Notes: generated by a model from the sequence alone, not told the origin. Positions 1 through 9,515 are shown, counted from the stretch's first letter. The stretch is 26,313 bases of DNA from UMGS1052 sp045580005 (GCA_045580005.1 JAZNMZ010000039.1:1-26313), one strand, 5' to 3'. Numbers and translations: made by a program.

Positions 1-621
1 GGGATCGGAGGGGAAGTCAGAACCGATCTTAGCCTTATATTCAGCCTTGAACTGCTCTGCAAGCTCCTTAAGATCGTCTGCAGTAAGCTCAACGTCAAGC
101 TTAACTCCGCGATCCTCCTTCATTTTGTCGATAAGCTCCTCAAAGTACTTCTTTCCAACCTCCATAACGACGTCGGAGTACATCTGAATAAATCTTCTGT
201 AGCAGTCGTAAGCCCATCTTGCATTGCCGGATTTCTTTGCAAGGACCTCAACAACGTTTTCGTTAAGACCGAGGTTGAGAATGGTATCCATCATACCGGG
301 CATAGATGCTCTTGCACCTGAACGAACAGAAACGAGAAGGGGGTTTTCCTTATCGCCGAACTTCTTGCCTGTTACTTCTTCCATCTTGCCGATGTATTCG
401 TTGATTTCAGCCATGATTTCGGGGTTGATCTGCTTACCGTCTTCATAGTACTGAGTACATGCTTCTGTAGAAATTGTGAAGCCCTGAGGAACAGGGTTTC
501 TGTTCGGGAACTTTTCCTTGAAAATGTTTGTCATTTCAGCGAGGTTAGCGCCCTTGCCGCCGAGAAGCTCACGCATACTTGCGTTACCTTCGGTAAAGAG
601 ATAACAATACTTCTTTGCCAT
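1..621 (-). CDS. ppdK: Pyruvate, phosphate dikinase, N-terminal part (cut by window edge)
   Basis: The 207 visible codons begin MAKKYCYLFTEGNAS and carry GGKGANLAEM, PVPQGFTISTEAC and SVRSGARASMPGMMDTI, which are signatures of the ATP-grasp nucleotide-binding domain of pyruvate, phosphate dikinase. The family interconverts pyruvate, ATP and phosphate with PEP, AMP and pyrophosphate, and in fermenting Clostridia it runs in the glycolytic or the PEP-forming direction. The start is fixed by CGGAGG ten bases before the ATG. The phosphohistidine and PEP/pyruvate domains (roughly 870-880 residues in full-length proteins) lie beyond position 1. The frame is open to the edge. Upstream lies the end of the histidine kinase gene, about 190 bases away, with a separate promoter candidate between them. 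Confidence 0.96.
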   Translation of the reverse strand, partial: MAKKYCYLFTEGNASMRELLGGKGANLAEMTNIFKEKFPNRNPVPQGFTISTEACTQYYEDGKQINPEIMAEINEYIGKMEEVTGKKFGDKENPLLVSVRSGARASMPGMMDTILNLGLNENVVEVLAKKSGNARWAYDCYRRFIQMYSDVVMEVGKKYFEELIDKMKEDRGVKLDVELTADDLKELAEQFKAEYKAKIGSDFPSDP

Positions 622-675
622 TTGAAATTCCTCCGTTTTAAAATATTTCTATTTTTAATATTTTTCGCAACTGAT

Positions 676-704
676 ATTATAACATATAGTTGGGAATTTT
701 TCCA
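676..704 (-). promoter_or_regulatory. Probable ppdK promoter in the 622-809 spacer
   Basis: On the minus strand a perfect TATAAT (676-681) is preceded at 17 bases by TGGAAA (699-704), a weak match to the -35 hexamer. It sits about 55 bases before the ppdK start. The rest of the 622-809 spacer is AT-rich. I see no hairpin terminator after the kinase gene, so some read-through from the upstream operon is possible. Confidence 0.55.
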
Positions 705-809
705 CACTTTTTTTGAAAAATTTGGATATTTACAGATTGTTTACAAGCAAATTGCATTAATATGTGCTTTTTTATAAATTATATCCACAATTCTACTCTT
801 TAATTTTGT

Positions 810-2612
810 TTAGTCTTCATAATCGGGGTCACACACTGCGGTTTCCTGTGGGAGCAGAACGGTGACGGTAGTACCCGCACCGACTTTACTTTCGACAGTG
901 ATTCTTCCGTGGTGCGCGTCTACGATTTCCTTAGCTATCGAAAGGCCAAGTCCCGTACCTCCGACATCAGAATTACGCGCCTTATCAACACGGTAAAATC
1001 TCTCGAATAGACGGGGGATCTTTTCTTCGGCAATGCCGATACCCGTATCCTTTACGCAGATTTTGTAGTCAAAGCTTTCCTGCTCGCCGGAGTCGAGTGT
1101 GACATCTATCTTTCCGCCGTTGGGAGTATACTTTATCGCGTTTCCGATAATGTTTGTGAGCACCTGCTCAACTCGCTCCTTGTCGGCAGAAATCATATTG
1201 CTCTCGTCGATAGACGAAGAATATGTGAGCGTATGTCCGTGCTCCTGCGCCTCGGTCTTGAGCGCGTCGCAAATCTGCGACACAGCGCCGGGCAGCGAAA
1301 AGCGAGAAAGCTTCCATGACATTCTGCGGTTTTCAAGCCTTGAAAGGACAAGAAGGTCCTTTACGATTCTTGTCATTCTGTCTGCCTCATTCATAACTAT
1401 AGACAAGAAGCGCGTACGCATTCTCTCAGGCATATCCTTGTCGGTGAGTATAATCTCTGTCGCTCCCTTGATGCTTGTAAGAGGAGTACGCAGCTCGTGC
1501 GAAACATTTGCAATAAACTCGCGCCTGCCCTTTTCGAGCAGTGCTCTGTCTGTAATGTCCTGAATAACTATAAGATAGCCTTTTTTGTTCTTCTCATAAG
1601 TAAACACATTGAATCCGACATCGACAATAAGCTCGTTATTTGCCTTGTCCGAAAGTGTATATTCGGATATATTTATCTCTGTAGAGCTGCCGAGAATACC
1701 GCAGGTAATCTCGGGCATACCTAAAGCCTTTGTAAATCCGTTGAAATCAAGCTTTTTCTTTTCGGGTACGCCGAGCATTTTGTATGCCGAGTGGTTGATA
1801 TGTACCATTCTTCCCTTTTCGTCAAAGGCGGCAACTCCGTCCTCAAGACAGCCGAAGATAGTCTGAAGCTTTTCCCTCTCGCCCGACACCTGCGCCATCG
1901 TATTTTCTATAGCCTGAGCCATCGTGTTGAAGTTGTTGGTAAGCTCGCCGATTTCGTCCTTGGTCGGATTTTCTATACGGTAGTCATACTGCCCCGAAGA
2001 AATCGTCTTTGCGCCCGCCGTGAGCTTCTGAATGGGAGCTGTAATTACACTCGTGAGGAAGAACGACAGTACAAGAGCAATAACAAGACCGATAAGCAGT
2101 GCCTGCATTATTATAGAAAAGAGCACCCAGATAAGAGATTTCATTCGGGTGAGATTATCTTTTATGTAAATTATGCACTCGTTTCCCTCATTTTCAAGGT
2201 AAATCGCATAATCAAAATACTCTGTACCCGACACGACATTCTCGTCAGTCCTGCGGTTCATTGCTGACAGAAGGTTGCTTGTCTTCATGACATTTCCGTC
2301 GTCAGCAGCCGAGCTTTCGAGCACATTTCCGTTCATATCGAGAATGTAAAAATTGCGGTAGCTGTCAAAGCTGAAAGAACCGGAATATGCAGTGAGAAGT
2401 TCTTTCTGAACCTCAGCAAAATTTTCCTGAGAAAGGCTTTGCGTCAGCTCCTCCTTTACACGGCCCGAAAAGCCGTTTTCCATCTGCTGCTCAAAGTCCT
2501 CGGTATAGAATACATTTACCCTGTCGATAAGTATTATTCCAACCACAGTCATTACCGAAATGATAAAGACTACAAATATGAGCACCAGTTTTACACTTAA
2601 ACTTCTGAACAT
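810..2612 (-). CDS. walK: Membrane sensor histidine kinase, WalK/PhoR type
   Basis: 600 residues. A transmembrane helix (about 8-30), an extracytoplasmic loop of about 130 residues, and a second helix (about 160-190) are followed by a HAMP linker (about 190-240) and a PAS domain (about 245-355). The dimerisation domain has the phospho-acceptor His372 in FIANVSHELRTPLTS. The ATPase domain has the N box (NIIGNAIKYT, 487-496), DTGIGI (522-527) and GTGLGLS (552-558). The domain order and length fit WalK (YycG), the cell-wall homeostasis kinase of Gram-positives, although PhoR-like kinases share it. AAGGAAG precedes the ATG, and the gene starts 15 bases after walR. No walH, walI or walJ accessory gene follows, so the wal assignment rests on domain order alone. 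Confidence 0.92.
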   Translation of the reverse strand: MFRSLSVKLVLIFVVFIISVMTVVGIILIDRVNVFYTEDFEQQMENGFSGRVKEELTQSLSQENFAEVQKELLTAYSGSFSFDSYRNFYILDMNGNVLESSAADDGNVMKTSNLLSAMNRRTDENVVSGTEYFDYAIYLENEGNECIIYIKDNLTRMKSLIWVLFSIIMQALLIGLVIALVLSFFLTSVITAPIQKLTAGAKTISSGQYDYRIENPTKDEIGELTNNFNTMAQAIENTMAQVSGEREKLQTIFGCLEDGVAAFDEKGRMVHINHSAYKMLGVPEKKKLDFNGFTKALGMPEITCGILGSSTEINISEYTLSDKANNELIVDVGFNVFTYEKNKKGYLIVIQDITDRALLEKGRREFIANVSHELRTPLTSIKGATEIILTDKDMPERMRTRFLSIVMNEADRMTRIVKDLLVLSRLENRRMSWKLSRFSLPGAVSQICDALKTEAQEHGHTLTYSSSIDESNMISADKERVEQVLTNIIGNAIKYTPNGGKIDVTLDSGEQESFDYKICVKDTGIGIAEEKIPRLFERFYRVDKARNSDVGGTGLGLSIAKEIVDAHHGRITVESKVGAGTTVTVLLPQETAVCDPDYED

Positions 2613-2627
2613 TGTAAAGCTTCCTTT

Positions 2628-3341
2628 TTATGACATATAGTAGCCGACGCCGCGTCTGTTCTGAATAAATTCGGGCTCTGCAGGATTGTCTTCTATCTTC
2701 TTTCTTATTCTGCTTAGAGTCACATCAACCGTTCTAAGATCTCCATAAAATCCGTCGTAGCCCCACACCTTTTCCATAATTTCCTCGCGCTGGAACACTG
2801 TTCCCCTGTTCTTTGCAAAAAACTCGAGAAGATCGTATTCCTTTTTTGAAAGAGAAATTTCTTTGCCGTTCTTACGCACGCTGTACTTTGAACAGTCAAT
2901 TGTGAGCGTACCGATTGTTATCTTGCCGTCAGAGCTTTCTCCGTCCTGACTCTTGCGAAGCTCGCCGTGATAGCGTCTGATATTTGCCTTTATTCTGATG
3001 AGCAGCTCTGCATGACTGAAAGGCTTTGTCATATAGTCGTCTGCTCCCAGCTCAAGCCCCTGGACCTTGTCGCTCTCCTCTTCCCTTGCCGTTAGCATAA
3101 TAATGGGAGTGTCGAGGCTCTCGCGAATTCTGCGGCAGACCTCAAATCCGTCCATTACAGGAAGCATCACATCAAGCAGTATCAAATCAAAATTGTTCCC
3201 GAGAGCAAGTTCCAGTGCGGTCTTGCCGTCAAAAGCACACACCGCCTCGTAGCCCTCCTTGGTGATTGTATACTCGAGAATTTCGGAAATTGATTTTTCG
3301 TCCTCGACTATAAGAATTTTCTTTTTTATGTTGTTTTCCAT
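2628..3341 (-). CDS. walR: OmpR/PhoB-family response regulator, WalR-like
   Basis: 237 residues. The receiver domain (1-120) has the acidic pocket near VEDE (12-15), phospho-acceptor Asp57 in ILLDVMLP and Lys106 in TKPF. The winged-helix DNA-binding domain (about 142-237) includes LSKKEYDLLEFFAKNRGTVF and ends RRGVGYYMS, typical of OmpR/PhoB proteins. It is the partner of the downstream kinase: phosphorylated, it should bind promoters of cell-wall or phosphate genes. AAGGTGGA precedes the ATG. It lies 14 bases after the NodB-like gene and 15 before the kinase, so all three should share one transcript. WalR and PhoP are hard to separate by eye. Confidence 0.94.
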   Translation of the reverse strand: MENNIKKKILIVEDEKSISEILEYTITKEGYEAVCAFDGKTALELALGNNFDLILLDVMLPVMDGFEVCRRIRESLDTPIIMLTAREEESDKVQGLELGADDYMTKPFSHAELLIRIKANIRRYHGELRKSQDGESSDGKITIGTLTIDCSKYSVRKNGKEISLSKKEYDLLEFFAKNRGTVFQREEIMEKVWGYDGFYGDLRTVDVTLSRIRKKIEDNPAEPEFIQNRRGVGYYMS

Positions 3342-3355
3342 ATTTGTCCACCTTA

Positions 3356-4558
3356 TCAGTTAATATTTCTCGCTGTAATGCTGTCGGTTGTGTCGGTAAT
3401 AAGCGCAAACGACAGATCCGGATCGGAAAAGACAAGCTGCGCAAGCTGAGCCATCGCGCCCCGCGTGTTAGCACCCGGGCGAATATTTAGAATTGCGGTT
3501 GTTCCCCTCAGGTTTGAAAGGGCTGTAACAGTCCTGTCGTACATATCCTGGGAATCGGCAACAGAGATGTTGTAATCCCAGAGGCAAAGTCCGTTCTGAT
3601 CTACAAAAGAGGCAAGCTCAAAATCACTAAGCGTACATCTTGTACTGCCGCCTGATATCCTCACAAGCCTTGTGCTCTTTTTTGTGACAAGGCGCAGAGC
3701 TTCTTTTGCACGATAAAAGCTCTCATAAGTGTTGCTGCCGTCAATAAGCAGTCCTATCGAGTGTCCCTGATTTATAATCTTTCTGACCGTGTCGGGATTT
3801 TCGAGAATTCCGTCGGCGCTACAGAAAAATGTTGCCTTGACACCGTTTGTGTAAAGTGTGTCAATAAGACTTCTAACATAGCCAAAGCCTGATAGTTCGA
3901 AGCTGAGATATATTGTTCTTGTTCCTATGTCAACCTTTGGAGGCTGCGGGTCCTCTGTAATAACAGGAGGCGGAACAGGATCTTTTTTTATAGGACTATA
4001 GAGCTTTATAAGTTCGCTGAAAGAAAGCTTGGCTCTCTTATCCGCAAACCTCAGAGCATACACTCCATCCTCTATGCTGTCGTAAATCTCACAGTTTATG
4101 CCAAGCACTCTTGCCACTTCCCTTGCAGGAACATATCTTGTCTGGTAAAAGAGCTTTGTAGGTAGCAAGTACGATTCAAACTCGTGAGTTGTCACAAGGT
4201 CTGTCTGGACATCAAAGGATATATACGCGCCGCTTGTCTTATTTTCGATATAGAAGTTGAGGTTGGAAAGTCTTGTGTTGATTTCAACACCCGACATTCC
4301 CGAGAACATTTCTATCGGAACATATTCTATATCGTCCTGCACCACAAGGGGGAATCGCTTGTAGTTTGTAAAAACCGCATCGTTTTTGAAAAGTGTGGGG
4401 ACGGTGTATTTTGCAATAGTTTTTTCTTTCATATTCTCATAGGCATCAAAGCGCTCGTCGTTATAAAGAGCAAAAGCGCTCATTCCAATCGCGCACAAAG
4501 AAAGTAGCACTGCCACCGCAAGAGCAAGGCATATTATCTTTGCGAATATGCTTTTCAT
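3356..4558 (-). CDS. Membrane-anchored NodB-fold (polysaccharide deacetylase-like) protein, probable pseudoenzyme
   Basis: About 400 residues. I take the ATG at 4558, which has a GGGGGG run about eight bases upstream; an in-frame ATG at 4573 would place that run inside the gene. An N-terminal hydrophobic helix (about 5-28) acts as signal or anchor. A region resembling the copper amine oxidase N-terminal stress domain follows (YVPIEMF, then RYVPAREVARVLG), then a Pro-rich linker (KKDPVPPPVITEDPQPP), then a NodB-like fold with GVKATFF and GHSIG. The catalytic positions are changed: TFDDG is SFELSG (Glu221, Leu222), and the metal His after GHSIG is Leu271. It leads the two-component operon, which suggests an envelope role such as glycan binding or signal input. 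This is inferred. Deacetylase activity looks unlikely. Confidence 0.78.
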   Translation of the reverse strand: MKSIFAKIICLALAVAVLLSLCAIGMSAFALYNDERFDAYENMKEKTIAKYTVPTLFKNDAVFTNYKRFPLVVQDDIEYVPIEMFSGMSGVEINTRLSNLNFYIENKTSGAYISFDVQTDLVTTHEFESYLLPTKLFYQTRYVPAREVARVLGINCEIYDSIEDGVYALRFADKRAKLSFSELIKLYSPIKKDPVPPPVITEDPQPPKVDIGTRTIYLSFELSGFGYVRSLIDTLYTNGVKATFFCSADGILENPDTVRKIINQGHSIGLLIDGSNTYESFYRAKEALRLVTKKSTRLVRISGGSTRCTLSDFELASFVDQNGLCLWDYNISVADSQDMYDRTVTALSNLRGTTAILNIRPGANTRGAMAQLAQLVFSDPDLSFALITDTTDSITARNIN

Positions 4559-4600
4559 ACACGCACCCCCCATTTCATTTTTACACAGTAATTCATTTTA

Positions 4601-4629
4601 ATTATAGATTACCTTTGCCGATTTGTCAA
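4601..4629 (-). promoter_or_regulatory. Promoter of the NodB-like / walR / walK operon
   Basis: On the minus strand a perfect TTGACA (4624-4629) and a perfect TATAAT (4601-4606) are separated by exactly 17 bases, a full sigma-A consensus. It lies about 40 bases before the gene start and is divergent from the promoter at 4683-4711. Confidence 0.88.
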
Positions 4630-4682
4630 TAGATACGGTATTCAGTTATTATAATTTATTTGTAAAAAGTGGCTTTAAACTG

Positions 4683-4711
4683 TTGAAATATGCGTTAAAA
4701 TTTGCTATAAT
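4683..4711 (+). promoter_or_regulatory. Promoter of the 1583-residue protein / mreB operon
   Basis: TTGAAA (4683-4688) and TATAAT (4706-4711) with a 17-base spacer, about 50 bases before the ATG at 4764. The remainder of the 4574-4763 spacer is AT-rich and shows no clear operator. Confidence 0.8.
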
Positions 4712-4763
4712 GTATGATGATATATTATTATCTGATTTTTAATTGCTCTATTTGAGGTAAAAT

Positions 4764-7700
4764 ATGCACAATACAAACAATATTTCGGTAAATATCACGG
4801 CTTCGCGTTTTTATTCATACGCGGCTATGTGCGCCCATCTTGCACCTGTGCTGTCGGTGAGCATCCACGGGCTGTCACAGAGTGAAAGACACAGCATTTC
4901 GGTCAACATTTACGGTATCGGAAAATCAGGCTTTTTTATTGAAAAAACAAATATAACAAGTCGGCATTATTATACATCCGAGCATTGCTTTGACGGCAGC
5001 GGCAGGATAATTTTTGACCTGAGTCGCGAGAGTCTTAACTTCAAGCGCGGATTTTTTGAGAATCTTAAGACCCCCTGCCCCGGCAATATTTATGCTGAGG
5101 TGATTGTTGACGGCAAGAAACACCTCGCTCAGAGCTCGCTTGAGCTTCTGCCGAAAAATGTATTTTCACCCGACAGTCCTCCTGATCTTCTGGCATATTG
5201 CATTTATCCTTGTTCCAAATACACTCGCAAAACCGCCGGTAGCTGCGACAAAAATCTGCGTAGGCTGTATTCGGCTATAAAGAGCTGTGGTTTTATCTAC
5301 TCTGTAAAGACCTACGACTACACCTTTGACAATATCGAGCTCAAGCTTGCCGATTCTCTCACAGAGCAGAACGCGAAGATTGCCTCTCCGCTCGAAATGG
5401 CGATATTCTTTGCGTCATGTGCGGTAAGCGCAGGACTTTACCCCGTGATTTGCGCTGTCAAAAACGGAGCGGCAACAAAGTTTTTATGCGGAGCGGCAAA
5501 AGACAGGATTCTTGATAGACCCCTTTGCGACTCACACAGTGAGTTCTGCGCACTTATACGCTCGGGGAAGGTATCTGTGTTTGATGTATCAAGTCTTTTT
5601 ACGGGACACAATATAGATTTTGACGACGCATGCAGAAGTGCCTGTGCTGAGCTTATTGCTTCGGATCTTATCTTTGCTTGTGACATAGTTGGCGCAATCA
5701 AGGACCGGCAGTATCCTATGAGCCTTTCCGAATGCGACGAAAAAATGACAAGAGAGCTGATTGACAGCCTTAGACAAAACGGCAAGTCAGGCAGACTTTC
5801 GATATCAGATTACGCAGAAATGCTCTCGGGCGTTGAAGATACTCCGCTGCTGTCGTTTGTTCCCGATATATCCGACGATATGCAGATACCGGTATGCCTG
5901 TCATCAATAGAGGCTGCCGACGCACTTGCACGCAGTGCAAAACCTATATTTCTTGCAAGTGTAAGCGGCAAGATTGATATACAGGCAATAGCTCCCCTGT
6001 CCTCGGGTATATCCTCAATGATTGCAAAACCGAATCATTATGATATAAACATCGCCGAAAGACAGGATATACTCGCCGGAATAAACAACTTTACAAGGCT
6101 TCTTTCCGAAAAAGAAAGCTCCTTCGAAATCGGCTGTCTTTCGGACGCCGAGTCGCTGGAAGACAAATGCCGCAATCTTTCGCTTGCCGATAATGTATAT
6201 CTCGCCTGTGGCTTTCTCCAGATGAACGGCAATTACGCTCCCCTCGCACTGTTTCCTATTGGCGTACGCAAGGGAAGTGTTGAGATAAAGGAATCTGTTC
6301 CTTATGCCAACAGACTCCTTGCCGAATATATTTTCTCAAAAAAACTGACAAAAGGGTTTCTTGAGGTATACGGCCTGCCGTCGGGCAGCGCCACAAATAT
6401 AATAAGTTACTTTGAAAAGCTCGCTTCTGAAATTGTCGCACACGGCTACGCAGGAGTATGCAGAGTAGTTAAAGAGTGCTTTATCGCAAGCTTTCCCGTC
6501 AGTGATACGCGCCTTTCTTTTGCGTTGGTGGAAAACTACGACAAACTCGCAAAAGATCCGCTTACAGATGCTCTTGTTTCGGGCACAATGACAGACTCGC
6601 CCCTCTTGCAGGACAGCATAACCAATATTTACAAAAGCCGTATATATCAGCTTGAAAAGACCAGTCCCGCCCTTTGCGACGGTCATCTGCGCGTCCTTTC
6701 GGCGTCTGCCGACAATGACATCCTCCTTGTCGGTCAGAACGGCTGCGGTATCACAGACACGGTCTTTTCCGTCGCATGTGAAAATCTGCGCTGCGGCAAA
6801 AAAACGCTCATTCTCTGCCCTCGCGGCACAGGACTGCCCAATTCGCTAAAGAACAAATTTGAAAAATCAAATCTTCTCTCGCCTGTGCTCACTCTTACAA
6901 GCGACAAGAATATAAAGAGCGAAATATCCAAAAAGCTTAAAGAATTCACACGCCTTGAAGCAAACACCGTTCCCGACAAGTCGGCAGACGATTTTGCAGC
7001 GCTCAAAGAAAAGCTCGACAGTCATTTCACATCAAAGAGTAAAAAGTATCCGTTTGGTTTTTCTTTCTATGAGCTAGCACGGGAGTTTGAAAAGCTGGGA
7101 GAGTATCTCTCGGATGACGAGCTTGAAGCTCTCGTTCTCCCCGAAAATCTATATCTTCCCGACATTACGGGCGAGGACTTTGAAAAGCTGATTAAAAAGA
7201 GTACCGCTCTTTGCAAGAGGGCGTCTGAGCTGTCTGGCAGCTCTCCTGTGTGTTCTCATCCCCTTTTTGATTCAAAGCTTACCGATGGCAGCATTAATCT
7301 TGCAGAATTTGCGCGCCTTTACGAAAGAGCACACCATGCGTCAAAGGAGCTTTCGTTGCTGTGCGAGGGAGTTGTTGCAAGCTCAGGGGTTTCCCACGCT
7401 GATTTGCGTTCGCTTTCCTGTCTGTATGCATTTATATCTCTTGTTCTCACAGTTATGACAGAATACGACTGCGAGATTTCAAAAGAGCTGTTGCACTCAG
7501 ATATATACGCAGTATCCAAAAATCTCGAGACTCTGCGTGCTCTCAGCGACAGAATTTCCTCGGGTGAAAGCGAGCTTGAGGCTGAATTCGAAAAGGAAGC
7601 TGTGGCTGTTTGTGACAAATTCCCCGTTTATTGGAACGGTCAGGAGACAGACTTTGACAAGCTTTTTGGTATCACCTCGTTCATAAAAGCAGCGGATCTT

Positions 7701-9515
7701 CTGGCAAAGAAAATTTTCGGCACAGACGCAGACAAACGAGCTGATTTGCTCTCGCATTTTTACGACATATACAGCTATTGCGAAGAAAACAAAGAGGAAA
7801 TAATAAAAATCACCGAATGCTACGAAGCTCTGTTTGATGACAAGCACGGCAGTGCAGTCCTGCTTGCAGCAATGCTCATGGCAGATATATATTCTGTAAA
7901 TTTTGCCGACGGCATCCTCTCGGCAGGTGGACTTGCAAAGCTCCTTTCGGGCTGGAACGAGAATATTTCCAAGCTGCCTCTGGCAGCCTCATACAATATT
8001 GCCGCAAACGAGTGCAGGAGCGCAGGACTTTTTGCTTTTGTAAACCATATCGAAAAAGAGGGCTGTTCTCGTGCAACCGAGTATATTTTTACGCGGTCGC
8101 TTCTTTTCCTTGCGTGCAATCAGATAAAGTTCTCTGACAAGACTCAGCTTTCCTATAGTCAATACGGCCGCGACAGGCTGGACTTTGCAGACGCACAGAA
8201 AAAGATCTCTGTTGCGAGCCTGAGCGAGCTCACAGGGGCGTATATAACAGCGTGTCTTAATTACATAAACTCAAATATGCAAAAAACAAACGCCTTCTCA
8301 GACAGTCTTTCCGACCCGTCTCTCGGCTCACATCAGCTGCTATCGCGCCACTGCGACATTGTGACAAATCTTTTTCCGATTATAGTTGCAGAGCCTGAGT
8401 ACGCCTGCTGCCTTGACGGTTTTTCAAACCTTGTAGTCCTCGGAGGAGAGGTTTTGCCGGCAGAGAGCGTCCTGCCTGTTCTGCCCTGCGCAAAGCACAA
8501 GATAATATGCACTCAGTATGTACCACTTTCGGGCAACAGTATCGCGTCTGCGGTTTCGCGCACAGGTATATGTACAGTTTCGCTTTATGATGTGGCATAC
8601 AAGTTTGACGGCAGGATAAGAAACTATTTTGACAAAAAATCCTACTCTGTTCCTTTTTTGGGAGCGTGCAATATGCGTCACCTAAAGCCCCCTGTATCAT
8701 CATACAGCAAGGACTCGCGCACCAATGTACTCGAAGCCCAGAGCATAGGTCTTGAGCTGCTCAGGTTGTATGAAGAAAACGCTGTTTCGGGAACTGTCGG
8801 CATTGCAACTCTGACAAAGGCGCAAAAGTACGCCTGTCTCGATGTCCTTGCAACTCTGTGCGAGAAAAGCGTGGCTATCAAAGAAGCTGTGGCGAGCGGC
8901 TCGCTTGCTGTATTCTATACAGGAGGTTTCAGTCCAAACAGCTACGACACCTGCTATATCTCAACGGTATACGGCAAAGACGAGAGCGGTAATGTGTGCT
9001 GCGACTTCGGCGAGCTTGACAGAACGGAAGAATATATCGACGGCATATCTCCGCTTATTATCAAGGCAGTGGGCTGTGCAAAGAGAAGTCTTGTTGTGGT
9101 TTCATCTCTCTCTGCCGAGCACTACCCCGAAAAAGCATCGGTGTCGGGTGCATGGCAGATTGCAAGGCTTATTGAGTTTGCAGACAAAAAGACCTCGCAG
9201 ACAGTACCGACCGAAGACAACTTCCACCCTCTGGGCACAAGTCTTGCAAAAATCTTAAAAGACGGCGGTATTTGTGCTTCTCCGCTCATCGGCGGTTGTG
9301 GAGCTTCGTTTGAGCACGAGGGAAAGGTATATGCAGTTGTCCCAGAAAAAACAGATTCTTATACCACTTTTGACAGAGAAGCATCGCTTTGTGACAAGCT
9401 CCGCTCACGCGGATATATACTCGTACCAATAAACAGCGTCGACATTACCCTGAATGCTCAGAATATACTTTCTGAAACAGCAAAAACAATAAAAAAGGAG
9501 ATCACACAGTCATGA
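4764..9515 (+). CDS. Giant DUF4011 / SF1 helicase / Vsr-like family protein with degenerate catalytic motifs
   Basis: 1583 residues without interruption, starting at an ATG with GAGG eight bases upstream. I recognise it by layout rather than by intact motifs. A transglutaminase-like segment (about 190-330) ends DIVGAIKDRQYP (307-318), but the expected catalytic Cys is Pro209. A DUF4011-like region (about 340-600) has YLACGFLQMNGNYAPL (479-494). An SF1 helicase-like core follows, with GQNGCGITDT (657-666) in place of GPPGTGKSQT, so the Walker A Lys is Ile663. VVLGGEVL (1224-1231) stands where DEASQ is expected. RTNVLEAQ (1319-1326) and PLIIKAVGCAKRS (from 1430) match late helicase positions. 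The C-terminus (DREASLCDKLRSRGYILVP from 1537) resembles the Vsr/DUF559-like nuclease tail. In the active family this layout is linked to phage defence. Here ATP hydrolysis and nuclease activity look lost, and the role is unknown. It overlaps mreB by an ATGA. Confidence 0.72.
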   Translation: MHNTNNISVNITASRFYSYAAMCAHLAPVLSVSIHGLSQSERHSISVNIYGIGKSGFFIEKTNITSRHYYTSEHCFDGSGRIIFDLSRESLNFKRGFFENLKTPCPGNIYAEVIVDGKKHLAQSSLELLPKNVFSPDSPPDLLAYCIYPCSKYTRKTAGSCDKNLRRLYSAIKSCGFIYSVKTYDYTFDNIELKLADSLTEQNAKIASPLEMAIFFASCAVSAGLYPVICAVKNGAATKFLCGAAKDRILDRPLCDSHSEFCALIRSGKVSVFDVSSLFTGHNIDFDDACRSACAELIASDLIFACDIVGAIKDRQYPMSLSECDEKMTRELIDSLRQNGKSGRLSISDYAEMLSGVEDTPLLSFVPDISDDMQIPVCLSSIEAADALARSAKPIFLASVSGKIDIQAIAPLSSGISSMIAKPNHYDINIAERQDILAGINNFTRLLSEKESSFEIGCLSDAESLEDKCRNLSLADNVYLACGFLQMNGNYAPLALFPIGVRKGSVEIKESVPYANRLLAEYIFSKKLTKGFLEVYGLPSGSATNIISYFEKLASEIVAHGYAGVCRVVKECFIASFPVSDTRLSFALVENYDKLAKDPLTDALVSGTMTDSPLLQDSITNIYKSRIYQLEKTSPALCDGHLRVLSASADNDILLVGQNGCGITDTVFSVACENLRCGKKTLILCPRGTGLPNSLKNKFEKSNLLSPVLTLTSDKNIKSEISKKLKEFTRLEANTVPDKSADDFAALKEKLDSHFTSKSKKYPFGFSFYELAREFEKLGEYLSDDELEALVLPENLYLPDITGEDFEKLIKKSTALCKRASELSGSSPVCSHPLFDSKLTDGSINLAEFARLYERAHHASKELSLLCEGVVASSGVSHADLRSLSCLYAFISLVLTVMTEYDCEISKELLHSDIYAVSKNLETLRALSDRISSGESELEAEFEKEAVAVCDKFPVYWNGQETDFDKLFGITSFIKAADLLAKKIFGTDADKRADLLSHFYDIYSYCEENKEEIIKITECYEALFDDKHGSAVLLAAMLMADIYSVNFADGILSAGGLAKLLSGWNENISKLPLAASYNIAANECRSAGLFAFVNHIEKEGCSRATEYIFTRSLLFLACNQIKFSDKTQLSYSQYGRDRLDFADAQKKISVASLSELTGAYITACLNYINSNMQKTNAFSDSLSDPSLGSHQLLSRHCDIVTNLFPIIVAEPEYACCLDGFSNLVVLGGEVLPAESVLPVLPCAKHKIICTQYVPLSGNSIASAVSRTGICTVSLYDVAYKFDGRIRNYFDKKSYSVPFLGACNMRHLKPPVSSYSKDSRTNVLEAQSIGLELLRLYEENAVSGTVGIATLTKAQKYACLDVLATLCEKSVAIKEAVASGSLAVFYTGGFSPNSYDTCYISTVYGKDESGNVCCDFGELDRTEEYIDGISPLIIKAVGCAKRSLVVVSSLSAEHYPEKASVSGAWQIARLIEFADKKTSQTVPTEDNFHPLGTSLAKILKDGGICASPLIGGCGASFEHEGKVYAVVPEKTDSYTTFDREASLCDKLRSRGYILVPINSVDITLNAQNILSETAKTIKKEITQS

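Noticed and set aside
7497..7847. Several 100-codon antisense frames inside the giant gene (also near 5438, 6336, 8380)
   Set aside because: They are antisense to a continuous 1583-codon gene, lack ribosome sites, and look like products of biased codon use.
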